This document shows positions 46,801-55,500 of a stretch of DNA of 64,000 nt, piece after piece (the first letter of the stretch is position 1; each line of letters opens with the position of its first letter). The position numbers were made by a program, and so were the translations under genes. Origin of the DNA: Holothuria scabra (taxonomy: Eukaryota > Echinodermata > Holothuroidea > Aspidochirotida > Holothuriidae); NCBI GenBank assembly GCA_037179385.1, contig CM074194.1, forward strand, positions 3,675,001 to 3,739,000, given 5' to 3'. The notes beneath the pieces were generated by a model. The model saw only the letters and a program-made list of their open reading frames with translations. It did not search any database and had not been told where the DNA came from.

Positions 46801-49208
46801 TAAATAGAATTTGGGCAAATTCAGTTCTGGGTTGAATCTGACATGTAGAAAGCTGTGTAACCAAGTTGAACTCTGCTACATATGGACTAAATTTTGGGGG
46901 TTCAACTGCAAATTTTTAAAATGGGAAAGGCACCTTGTGGGATCCACAGATGATGTCTCTGTCTGTACAAAACATGGCTTGAAGCCCTCAAGAGCCTTTT
47001 TTTGATGGTGTTGAAACATTTGTGGACACTAAATTGATGCATTTGGACTCCATTCCAAGGACATTAGTTGCACGCTTATCCTACGAAAAACAATTAAAAT
47101 TCAAGATACTGCTTTTTTACAATAAATTATCTAGGACTAAAGCCCAATGAACTTTGATGCAAAGGCAATGGGCAAATTGTATTGGGTTGTAGTCCTAAGT
47201 GTAAGGTGGAATGGATATGGGTTGAATGAATGTGCAGGATGCATGGATTTGGTTGGGATTTTCATGGGTCTTTAAAACAATATCCCTTAACCTCTGCCAG
47301 TTATTGTGAGCATAGGCATTCATCCATAACTCAAAGATGTAGGGTAGGAACTGAGGGATATGTAAATCATAGCTCCAAACAGTGCTTGTTATAAGGAAGG
47401 CAATATGGAAAGAAAACCACCAAAAATATGTCCTCTTTTTGTAAGACCACGTATGTAACCTTTGACCCAGATTTGTTACACATGTATATCATGAATTCAT
47501 TAATGGAAATTTTGATGGCAGATGACCTGTCTTTTTCGTGGAACAACTTAATGCAGTTTGATGAGTGGGTCTGATGGACATGCTTCAACTGGGGAAATCC
47601 CAGGGAATTAATAGATTTGCAAATTGCAAAGGGGATTATGATAATTACCAGGAGAACTGCACCACCCATGCAGCCTTCTCAGATGAGTGCCACTATCTGT
47701 TGGCGCAGAAGGTGCCAAGAAAATTTTGGCCCAAAGCACTCCCTAGATGGCCAGACATCACCTTTCCCATACATTGTGCTTACAGTACTGTACCTCAGTC
47801 TCTGGCCTATGTCCAAGGTCCAGAGATGCATGTACTGGCTAGTACAGCATAGATCACAGTAGAGCAGTAATGTCACGCATATGGTCAGTACATGTACAGC
47901 ATAGTGTATAGCTGTGGTTGTGTATATGCCTACAGTAGCTGCATAATGATACGAGGAAACAAGTATGGAAATAACTGCCTTTATTTCTTGTCAAAAGAAG
48001 AATCCAATCTTCAAAAATTTCAGAGTCACACTCTAACTACAGGAGACATACTGTATTTTGAAAATCTCAAATCTCAGTTGGGGGCAAACCACTAGGGGGG
48101 GCAGATGATTTTTCAGGGAGGGGGCTGGCCTGCCTACCCCCCCCCCCCTTGATGGTGACGCCACTGGGCTTAGTAAGTAATCATGAGTCAAACACTGCCT
48201 TTTAAATGCCAGTGCAGGGTGAAGGTGAGATGGGATTGCAATATATACTGTGATGTAAATCCTTCAAACAACTTGATATTAAATCAAAAAATTACAACAT
48301 TCATTTCTGGATTTTGAAGTTGCGACAAAGGTATCAACCAGAAGTTTGCAACATGTACCAAAAATAATGACCAAAATGTCTCTCATGAAGCTCTGATTAA
48401 GGATTTTGATAGAAAAGACAGTAATGGCCAACTAAAATCAGCCCATCACAATGCGTCCGAATTCGTCTATTCTAAGTATCAACTTGAAAGGCATATTTTC
48501 ATCATCCCACACAGTTCCAATTCTCCCAACCTACTTGCTTCTAGCCCCTCCCACATTTATCTAAAACTCATCTTTATCCAGTCACAATCCTGTAGTTTAT
48601 TGCTTCATGGCTTGTCCCAGTGGCCATACAAGTCCATAATGTGTAATCAAGACACTCTCAGTGTCCATGCTGTGTAATTTAGCTATGATGCATTGTTTGA
48701 ATGTGATGCCAATCAAAGAGCTGTACCAACTGAGAGTTTTGATGTATGTATACTGAAACTGTAGTTTAGGGTGACGAATGACTGCCTTTAACTTACGCCT
48801 ACTGTAGCCTCACGGTCTAACTTGTAAAGTGCATGATGACTGTAGGCCTAGGCCTACAGTAAAGTTAGGCCTAACTTTAGGCCTATCATGCTAGGCCTAT
48901 ACTGTAGCTCAGTTTGACTACTGAGACTAAGATTGGTCTATTACTGTCATTCACCTTAACATTTCTTTCATGACCGTCTCTATTCCCATTGGAATGACTC
49001 CATTCCTTTCAAAGTTGTTCGAAATTCGATCACTCTGAAATACTGCCGTCTTTGAAGATTTACAGTACTGCTCAATGCACTTCGTCCAAAACGTCATTTT
49101 TGTGTCCCAGTCATTTTGGTTTGACTGTCGGTTTTCTCTGAATGCAGAAAACAGATAGTTCATCCTTTCATCATCTTCCCAACACGATGGAAGGAACTCT
49201 CTCTCCAT
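31731..49208 (-). CDS. CHMP7: Charged multivesicular body protein 7 (CHMP7), complete, nine exons
   Basis: Minus-strand exons in order: 49208-48955, 46724-46553, 46060-45863, 41827-41757, 38539-38428, 35737-35618, 33829-33725, 32847-32667 and 31840-31731. All have GT-AG borders and consistent phases. The spliced product is 440 residues (human, from memory, about 453). The N-terminus has the CHMP7 signature WEDDERMNYLFSAF, followed by the tandem winged-helix region with a WLGWGADV stretch. The C-terminal half is charged and helical, ESCRT-III-like: QKTVASLSQQLERL, TEQRLEKREGTLHIL, DAYKAGSSALKGTLK, LEAELDALM. CHMP7 is recruited by the inner-membrane protein LEMD2 and nucleates ESCRT-III to seal the re-forming nuclear envelope. 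I start at the ATG at 49206-49208; an in-frame GTG four codons upstream is not a plausible eukaryotic start. The gene is head to head with SNRPG. Confidence 0.95.
32169..32430 (-). mobile_element. Family A MITE, intact 262-bp copy
   Basis: Imperfect terminal inverted repeats of about 30 bp begin TTAAAGGGAAAGAGCAG on the left and, read inward from the right, TTAAAGGGCAAGAGCAA. There is no coding capacity. It lies in the CHMP7 intron between exons 8 and 9. Confidence 0.8.
32667..32847 (-). CDS. CHMP7: CHMP7 exon 8
   Basis: The acceptor is ATTTTAG and the donor is GTAAGG. It encodes CNEINDTLVQG, an acidic stretch rich in Asp, Leu and Glu, and the LEAELDALM helix. These correspond to the regulatory C-terminal part of CHMP7. 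Confidence 0.92.
33163..33527 (+). mobile_element. Family B MITE copy 3 (~365 bp)
   Basis: It starts TTTAAAGGGCTCATTGAGTTG and ends CAACTCAATGAGCC, giving a perfect 14-bp inverted repeat GGCTCATTGAGTTG. It lies in the CHMP7 intron between exons 7 and 8. Confidence 0.82.
33725..33829 (-). CDS. CHMP7: CHMP7 exon 7
   Basis: Thirty-five codons; acceptor GTTATAG and donor GAG|GTGAGG. It encodes DAYKAGSSALKGTLKENN and TVDDTLSEVQE, the ESCRT-III core helices (human FNAYQAGVGALKL). Confidence 0.93.
33944..34117. mobile_element. Family E mariner-like MITE, copy 1
   Basis: Inverted ends are CAGAGTGTTT on the left and the same read inward from the right (AAACACTCTG), each flanked by TA. The interior has CAAGCTCCGCCCCTTTTGAC. 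TA duplications fit the Tc1/mariner superfamily. Confidence 0.65.
35618..35737 (-). CDS. CHMP7: CHMP7 exon 6
   Basis: Forty whole codons; acceptor ATCAACAG and donor ATG|GTAAGA. It encodes a highly charged helix (SLRKKKLTEQRLEKREGTL, LLEKIQSAKTDKM) that aligns with the KQRTEKRIEAL region of human CHMP7. Confidence 0.92.
36599..36808. mobile_element. Family E mariner-like MITE, copy 2
   Basis: It contains GAGTGCTTTCACTGAAGTCA, CAAGCTCCGCCCCTTTTGAC and CATGTGACTGTTGCACTAAA as in the other copies, and ends in GAAAGCAATC next to TA. It lies in the CHMP7 intron between exons 5 and 6. Confidence 0.65.
36996..37127. mobile_element. Family E MITE, copy 3, truncated
   Basis: It starts CAGAGTGCTTTCACTGACAT and continues to CACTAAAACACTTC, but lacks the second half seen in copy 2. 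It is only about 190 bp from copy 2. Confidence 0.6.
38228..38395 (-). mobile_element. SINE body, second copy
   Basis: It contains TTTTACAGTCCAGTTTCCAA, CTGGCCACAGCCTTTGTCC and GCAGTAGGTTCATTTTTT, matching 44185 onward in the same orientation. The tRNA-like head is not visible. Confidence 0.55.
38428..38539 (-). CDS. CHMP7: CHMP7 exon 5
   Basis: The acceptor is TTCCAAG and the donor is TCA|GTAAGT. It encodes the first ESCRT-III-like helix (QKTVASLSQQLERL, HNHQQQARLHVRKGLK), which is basic and heptad-like. Confidence 0.9.
38815..39110 (-). repeat. Diverged relative of the DR1 array monomers
   Basis: It contains GACCTTCAACCTCCA, GATGACCTTTGACCTTCAC and CCATC..ACCACAACACATCCACAT blocks, resembling reversed array monomers from 13.0 kb. 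Similarity is by eye and borders are approximate. Confidence 0.4.
39886..40115 (+). CDS. Orphan terminal exon of a short-chain-collagen-C4-like extracellular domain
   Basis: After a clean acceptor (TTTGGCAG) the frame runs to TAG at 40113. It encodes GWTTGYHGFLTANHHNHFAA, EYICLDHEAEGI, CSNEGGGLSCPPYVDGYEI and ends CVVCSL. The pattern GWT..Y.G.L...H.H.AA.E..CLD, then CPPYV.GYE..CVVC, is the C-terminal half of a cysteine-rich domain I recall from proteins annotated short-chain collagen C4-like in echinoderms, cnidarians and molluscs. No preceding exon is visible upstream on the plus strand. It sits antisense in the CHMP7 intron between exons 4 and 5. It could be the last exon of a nested gene with distant exons, or a gene fragment. 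Coding character is good; expression is unknown. Confidence 0.6.
40330..41330 (-). repeat. Diverged antisense relative of the 13-kb inverted-repeat element
   Basis: It contains TGACCTCCACCAAAAACAATAGG, the reverse of the CCTATTGTTTTTGGTGGAG block of the array. It ends near CCTTTGGCAAGGAATC, matching the left hairpin at 12922. The rest is weak. It lies in the CHMP7 intron between exons 4 and 5. Confidence 0.45.
41757..41827 (-). CDS. CHMP7: CHMP7 exon 4 (short)
   Basis: A 71-base exon found by reading the minus strand for the expected phase. The acceptor is ATTTGAG and the donor is CAG|GTAAAA. It encodes VVKFASS and DPLTETEIGVF, matching the IVKFA and NDVDVGVYQL linker in the human protein. 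It joins exons 3 and 5 in frame. Confidence 0.88.
43307..43448. repeat. Degenerate TAATCG/GCAATC hexamer array, left block
   Basis: About 140 bp composed mainly of TAATCG, GTAATC, GCAATC and ATTGCAAT steps in both orientations, with ATCGATTGCAAT motifs. A second block lies at 44510-44655. Non-coding. Confidence 0.75.
44185..44418 (-). mobile_element. tRNA-derived SINE
   Basis: The minus strand from about 44410 reads GGTCTACCGATAAGAGCATC (box A-like), CGCCTCTCACGCAGAAGG (anticodon-loop-like, CAC) and GGTTTGCTTCC (box B-like). A body shared with 38228 and 17754 follows (reverse of GGCCACAGCCTTTTTTCC and GCTCACTGGCTTGTTTTCC). The head most resembles tRNA-Val. No closed acceptor stem is present, so it is not a tRNA gene. 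Confidence 0.65.
44510..44655. repeat. Degenerate TAATCG/GCAATC hexamer array, right block
   Basis: The same hexamer vocabulary as 43307-43448 (AATCGCAATCGTAATC, AATCATAATCG). The two blocks bracket 1.06 kb that contains the SINE. They may be the ends of one element. Confidence 0.7.
45590..45808 (-). mobile_element. Family C repeat copy, partial
   Basis: Reversed family C order: AATGTGTACAATCAAAACACTC, GTCAATCAAAGGGCT, GTTGAGAATTTCTGTAG and GGTTGCCTT. The half with the GGGAGGGGCT block is missing. Confidence 0.5.
45863..46060 (-). CDS. CHMP7: CHMP7 exon 3
   Basis: Sixty-six whole codons with acceptor TTGCAG and donor GTGAGT. It encodes the second winged helix, including ICSDQETKTLLILELRRQKK. 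The vertebrate protein has a similar CPDERTFYLVLLQLQKEKR stretch. Confidence 0.92.
46553..46724 (-). CDS. CHMP7: CHMP7 exon 2
   Basis: The acceptor is TTCTAG and the donor is GAG|GTAAGT. It encodes KEDFEKNVVGGWLGWGADV and RPARWAINSVLKG. This matches the segment of vertebrate CHMP7 with the aromatic hydrophobic loop implicated in membrane contact. Confidence 0.93.
48075..48171. mobile_element. hAT-like MITE remnant, related to 3121-3400
   Basis: It contains CCCCCCCCTTGATGGTGACG followed by CCACTGG, the inverse of the CCAGTGGC end at 3121. The partner end was not found, so this is probably a fragment. It lies in CHMP7 intron 1. Confidence 0.45.
48487..48798 (-). mobile_element. Family C repeat copy, near full length
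   Basis: About 312 bp. It begins GAAAGGCATATT and ends GACTGCCTTTAACTT, with short inverted ends around TTAAAGGC. It contains CTTCTAGCCCCTCCCACA, the reverse of the family block. It lies in CHMP7 intron 1. Confidence 0.65.
48840..48896. repeat. Cluster of TAGGCCTA palindromes
   Basis: CTGTAGGCCTAGGCCTACAG (48840-48859) and AAAGTTAGGCCTAACTTT (48861-48878) are perfect 20- and 18-bp palindromes. Two further AGGCCTA occurrences follow. The cluster lies about 60-110 bp inside CHMP7 intron 1, after the exon 1 donor. Confidence 0.85.
48955..49208 (-). CDS. CHMP7: CHMP7 exon 1
   Basis: It starts at ATG (49206-49208) and ends at AAG|GTGAAT, giving 84 codons plus two bases. It encodes WEDDERMNYLFSAF, NDWDTKMTFW and NGVIPMGIETVMKEML, which match the first winged helix of CHMP7. 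Confidence 0.95.
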
Positions 49209-49472
49209 TTTCCCAAGCACAACAGTTAATTGTAATAGTAATTAACAAAATATCTCAATTCTATTAATTTATCAGATGTTGAGGTTGAGTGTCGGGAGTG
49301 TCGAAAGACTATGTGTACACAAACGTATATGCCTACCTGGACCTCATGGGGACTTTATTTAATTCAATGCTATCATGGCAATTAACAGTGCAGCGTCGTT
49401 AACAAGTGAAATCCACGGCGGCTCGGCCTTTTATTAATTCCTTCAAAATCACGACAACTTCGAAACATCATC
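49209..49472. promoter_or_regulatory. Shared bidirectional promoter region of CHMP7 and SNRPG
   Basis: Only 264 bp separate the two divergent start codons, so both 5' UTRs and the core promoters must lie here unless there are untranslated upstream exons. The stretch is AT-rich with a small CpG-containing patch near 49416-49430 (CACGGCGGCTCGG). I see no clear TATA box at a useful distance for either gene. Shared regulation is an inference from spacing. Confidence 0.65.
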
Positions 49473-49504
49473 ATGAGTAAAGCACATCCACCAGAACTAA
49501 AGAA
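49473..49504 (+). CDS. SNRPG: SNRPG exon 1
   Basis: The start context is ATCATCATGA, with A at -3, followed by [11 protein letters not shown]. The exon ends two bases into the next codon at a GTATTT donor, weaker than consensus. Confidence 0.93.
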
Positions 49505-52500
49505 GTATTTCATTCATATTTTTTTGCAATTTGGTCTTATTTCAATGGAAATAACCAATTCGGCAACATTTTAAACTTCTTACAACTAGGCTTTGTTTGC
49601 ACAACTTACATTCCTAAGGGTCAATATTTAATACCGTAAACTTAAAGTAACGTTAATCATTTTAAATTAAGGCCGGCCTACATTAAGCTTTAAAGCAGAG
49701 TCATGTTGTAAATTAACCTGAACTTTTCTGGTTAATTGCTAATTCAACGATGATAGTCGTACCACTTTTACGCCTTTTCATCGAAGGCAAAGCCAGCTTT
49801 CGAACGCATCAGCTTATTGCACGCAACTACTCAACTCGTGTACCAGTTAAGCGACGCTACATCGGCGCGTGGAAACGGGGATTGCATGAGGCGTTTCCTC
49901 CCCCGAAACGATTATTGGTAGCCCGATTATTCATGATTTCTGACCTTGTACATAGTTTTACCTCTTCAAATTTCTCAAGAACGTTCTTATGAATATTGCA
50001 GTACTGTGCTCAATAATGACAGGCTACATCCAGTGGGATAGCTAATCAGATTGGCACAGGGCAATTCTCATTGCATGGGCCTAGGCAAATAGAATACAGT
50101 GTCATTCCGCCATCAGTTCATTCCGCCATAACATTCTGCCACAGGTTTCGCACCTTTCCTCCATGGCGGAAAAGTGCGAAACCTATGGCGGAAAGGCACT
50201 TTTTAAAAATTTATGAAATTAGAGGAATTGTTGTCATTGCAACTACCAAAACAGTCATGGTTCGTTGAATAGATTGAATGGAAGTGCAAAGAAGTAAGAA
50301 CTTTGAATAGAATTAACGTGTACTTTAGGGTTTCACGGTACCACTGATAATTGGTTCCGTCGGTACTGCCACAAATGGTACCGGTAATACCGTAGTACCG
50401 GTACCAGAAGAGTAAAAAAGTAGGATTTTTATCACATGCAAAATATCCGTAAAAATACCATGCATTGATATAAGTGAAGTCTTCTGATAATTCCTGCCTC
50501 CCGTTTCAATATTTTTTATAACTTTTAGTCACCCCAAACTCAACAAATCGGTAAACAAAAAAAAGAAATAACCTCTCTGCAAATTTAGCGTCCGATAAAT
50601 ACGGGACAGACAATAAATCAGCGCCGCACGTCAGCACCAGAGCTAGACCCCACAAGATGACAAGAGCACTCAGAATTGTAATGAAGATTGCAAAAATAAT
50701 TTCTGCAAGTAATGACAATCCCCTTCCTAAAGTATAACCAAAAGTTATTAAGTAGAACTTAACAAAAATATTTCCATGAAATACTGATTCATCAAGCTTT
50801 CTTCCTGCCGAGTTATCACTATCAAAACTAAATCACAGTGCTTCAATTTATGAATGCATTGCGAAGCAATCCACTGTACAATGACACTACAATTCTTTAG
50901 TAGCTATCAATACAACAAGGCAAGTGAGTTGATCAGGTGAACTGAACACGCGAGCCAATGTTTTAAGCGGGATTTACTGTGTTCAGTCCCATTGCCTCAC
51001 TGTGTAAATTTCTGAAAGAACGTTCGTTGCGTACGTATGAAAGTTTTTCTTCCACAGACAGTGAGCGTTATGGAGCAGTCCCATTACGTCACTGTGTTAG
51101 AATCAGAAATCGTCGATGCAATGTTCATGTCAGAGCTTGCAATGCTATGATTCTTTGTCTGCTTACAACGAATTTCTTACTTGTATAATGTTGTGTGCTA
51201 TCGTAATCAAAGTGAATTCTATCAATCAACGCATGGTATCTATTCTTAATACACCATGTGAAAGCATTTGCTGATGAGCAGCGATCGTTCGGGGGTTGCG
51301 CGGAATGTCGAAAGAAAGCAAGGGCCCTGTTAGTGTGGAAGGTACTAGTTCTGCGGAAGTAACGTTAAACGGCTCTTGCTGAAATTCTTAGGGGGATTTG
51401 TGATTGGAATAGTGCCAAACGATTATCAAGTGAATGTTCCCTGTTTGTATTGCAATGTTTAGAGACACGGGGCATTTATCAAATGGGTTTTTGTTTTGTT
51501 CAAGTATCCTTCCAATTCAAATGCTTTATTTTTGAGAAAAGATTTTCACCTCAAAGTTGACTAATCCTGTTCGTCTAAATACACAATGTGAAGGCGAGGC
51601 TAGCGCTGGCAGGGATCGTTCTGAGATTGCGCAGAATGTCGAAAGAAAGCAAGTTCCTTTTTAGTGTGGAAGGTACTAGTTCTGCGAAAGTAACGTTAAA
51701 CGGCAATTTCCAAAATTCTTAGGGGAGATTTGTGACTGAAATGGGGCAAAATGATTATCAAGTGACTATTCCCTGTTTATATTGTAATGTTTAGAGACAC
51801 GGGGCATTTATTAAATTGATTTTTGTAACATTTAAGTATCACTTGAATTTAAATGCTATAATTTTGAGAAAAGATTTTCACCTTACAGTTGAGTACCAGT
51901 CTCCACGATACTTCGGTACCTTTAGGTTGGTGGTACCGTACTGTACCGGTACATACCGGTATTTACGGAAATACCTGTATACCGTGAAACCTTAGTGTAC
52001 TTACTGATGGAATTGATTGTAGGCTGTGGGGAATAAAGTTTAATCCTTTTAAATGTATGAACGGTGGCTGAATAATGTCTCAAGACTTGTAATGCAAAAA
52101 TATCAACTTAAAGAATCACACGTCTGCATGTGTGTGTACATGTAAAGGGGATTACTGTTCTATCATTGTACTCAATAGGGAAGCAAGTGTTCATTGACAC
52201 TGAACACTATTTTAATCTGTAACTAATCGGGTAAAGTGATTTTGCATCTTTCATTCAACCATGAAGCACCAATCAATAATGCTCCCAACAAATTTCTAAA
52301 CTCCATTCATCCATGTTCCTCCAGTCTGGTAAGTTCCAACCTTTCCTGCCTTCCACAGAATAATGTGCTCATTCCGCCATAGAAAAAGTGCCTTTCTGCC
52401 ATGGCAGAATGAGCACATTTCCTATGGCAGAAAGTACCGGTGGCGGAATGGTACGGACCCCAGGCTAACATGACCTTATGAATCTGACTCAAGTGGTCAC

Positions 52501-55500
52501 GATGAGTGTAAAAAGTAATATAACATAACAGGTTGAAGGGTAAAGGAGGGCCAAGGGCCCATAAGATGCCCTGAAGTCCAAGCCCTAATCAAAAGTCAGC
52601 CACCAAACGTAGACAACAGCCCTAAATAATCAGATTCTACCACAGTCATGGAAGAACTAGTCAATGCTAATGAAAGCAGTTAACTGATGGGGAGTTAACT
52701 ATCCAATCTGGCGGACAATTCCACTCGTTGACAACTCTATGGGAAAAACTAAACTTGTTTATCCCAAGCCATGCAAAAGGCTTTTCCAGCTTTTTTAATA
52801 TGCCATTGAACCTGAGAATTACTGTGAACCCTTAAATACCAACAAGTCAAAAGGGGATTCCTTTCAAAAAGAAACTTGTAAACCTGTAGCATGTCACCCC
52901 TAATCCTTCTCAGTTCCAAAGTGGTAAGCACATGATGTTTAAGCATAGCATGGTAAGGTAAATTCCTCACCACAGGTATAAGGCAAGTGGCTCTCCTCTG
53001 AACTAGCTCTAAAAGAAACTTGTCCTTTTCCATAGAAGGGGTTCCAAGCCTGGGCTGCATAGTCAAGATGGGGTCTTACCAACTGCAAATACAGATTATG
53101 TACAATAATACTAAAATTGATGAAATTCCTGTTGGTCAATCCAAGCTCTCTATTAGCTTTTGCAGCAGTGGCTGCATGCTGCCTTGATGACTTTAAATCC
53201 CCAGTAATCAGGGTTCTCCTTCACCTGAGCTCCTGGGTCCCTGACGTGTGAGTTTGACTCAAGATGCTTGAAACAAAATCCTGTGTGTTGAGGGACGCAC
53301 AGGATTTGCGTGCAAAATGCAAGTAAAATTTTGGCAAGGAGGCATAGAAAGTTTTGTGTTGAAAAGTTCGCACACACCCATTGCCTTGAAATGTTCATTG
53401 TCTATGTCACTTCACAAAATCCATGTAGGTTTCTTATCACTGCAGTTCGTATTCCATTCATTCAGAAAACTTTCTCCAACTAGACCGTCAGACCGATATT
53501 TGTAATGTCGCCCAGTTCCGCTATATCGCCGGTGCTACATATGTATTGGATCATCCGCTGCGCTGTTGTCCAGCTTAGTCAGAGAAACATTACTTGTCAA
53601 TGCCAGACCATTTTAATGCAGCTGTGTGTTGAAAATATCACGACAGAACATCTGAATGGAAATTGCGGAGCGTCACTGATTACAGCATTTTTTTGAAGCT
53701 TCATCATGGGACTCTTCCAAAAAATATGGGACCCTCAGAACTTGATGGTACTCTTGGGAAAAGAAAGTTGAAGGTTCAGGGACTCCTGGGTTTGGGGGCG
53801 TAATGAGAACACTGAGTAATTACAACACCCAGATCTTTCTCGAAAGTGACATTACTTAAAACACTACCAATCATGTTATAATCATAGCTAAAACTTTTAG
53901 GATCAAAGTGAAGGAATTTACACTTATCCGCATTAAAAGACATTTGCCAAGTCTTAAACCAAGAAAATGACCTGTCCAGATCTTTCTGCAGCAGTAAGGC
54001 ATCATCCATAATGCTAATCTAAAGCTTAGTATCATCTGCAAACTTACTTATACAAGATGTAAGAGAAGTATCAATATCATTGATGAAAAACAATGGAAAA
54101 CCTGTTGAGAAAAAGTAAACCTGATAAGAAGATTTTTGCATTTGATGTGATGGATTTTTCATGAAAAGCAACTCTGTTTTATTTCATTAGAAAAATTTAA
54201 TTAGGTACTGTAAAATCAAGTATAAGGTAAGAAATCATGAATAATTTTGTGCGAGGAAAGCTGACAGCCAAGGAAAAGACGTGGAACAGTTTATTTTGTG
54301 CCATCATTACTTCTGATGACTTACTTCTCTCTAAGTACACTCAGAGTAGAGGAAGATTTCATGGGACTTGTTTCAGGAATATTTATTGTCATTGTTAAAC
54401 TATTGCAACACCCTTTAATTTATTTAACTACTGTGAGGGTTAAAAATGAATAGCTCCCAATACCAACAGCAATTCATTGTTATCTGCCATATAAGTACAC
54501 ATTATAAAAGATAATGCCGATTATTAGAACCAATTGCAGAATATATGTCAAAAGAAAGCAAGTGCCATGTTACTGCATGGGGAAGTGCAAATTGTGCGAA
54601 TTAACCATGACAAGATGACTTCTCAAATTCGTAAGTCAAATTTGTGACTAGACTGTTGCAAAATGGTTATCGAATGAATATTTCTTGTTTATATTTCTAT
54701 GTTAAAAACACTAAGCAGTCTGAAATGGTTATATTGTTTGTGTTTGAGTAATATTTTATTCAATTGTACAAAAATGATTCTCAGTTCATTTTGGAACTAC
54801 AAAAAAGCTGTAAATACTGACATGGTGAAATTTTAGGTGCAATAAATAGACAAGAATTAGATCTTTGAACCAGACACTGGCTCTGGAAGGTAAACATTCA
54901 TGCTGAAATGTAAGATGGAAATTGTTACTGTTTCAAATTTTCAATGTTAATCAGTCAACCACAACCTACAAACTACAAATATGTACCCTCTGAGAGATCC
55001 ATTGCAGCAATGGTGAAGTGCAGCAGATCACAAGGTGGAAAAGTTGCTCTGATTTAAGGAAGCTTACAGTAGAGCTATTTTGGTAGTATTTTGAAAGTTG
55101 AATTTGGATAGTTTTCAACTTTCAGATACTCGAACATGTCAACTGGATTGCCTTAGGATCCCTAAAATGAGAACCATTTGTGAACTACAAATGGTTAACG
55201 TTTCACCTTATGCCGTTATTTCTGTAAGCACCTGGTAGGCTACATACCGGTACGGTACAGTTACAGTACCACCGACTATAACATACAGCAGTATCATGGA
55301 GACCAATACTAAACTGTAAGGTGAAAATCTTTTCTTAAACTTACTGCAATTGAAAAAATTAATACTGAAATGTAATTAAAAGCCCATGTGATGATTACAA
55401 TATAAACAGGAAATGTTCCCTTGATAATTATTTTCCACCTTTCCAGTCACAGATTCCCACTAGAAATTTCGGTAATTGCTGTTTTACGATAATTTTGCAG

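Noticed and set aside
47565..47862. Two overlapping 81-95 codon plus frames in CHMP7 intron 1
   Set aside because: Neither resembles a known protein and no splice context singles one out; insufficient support to call a gene.
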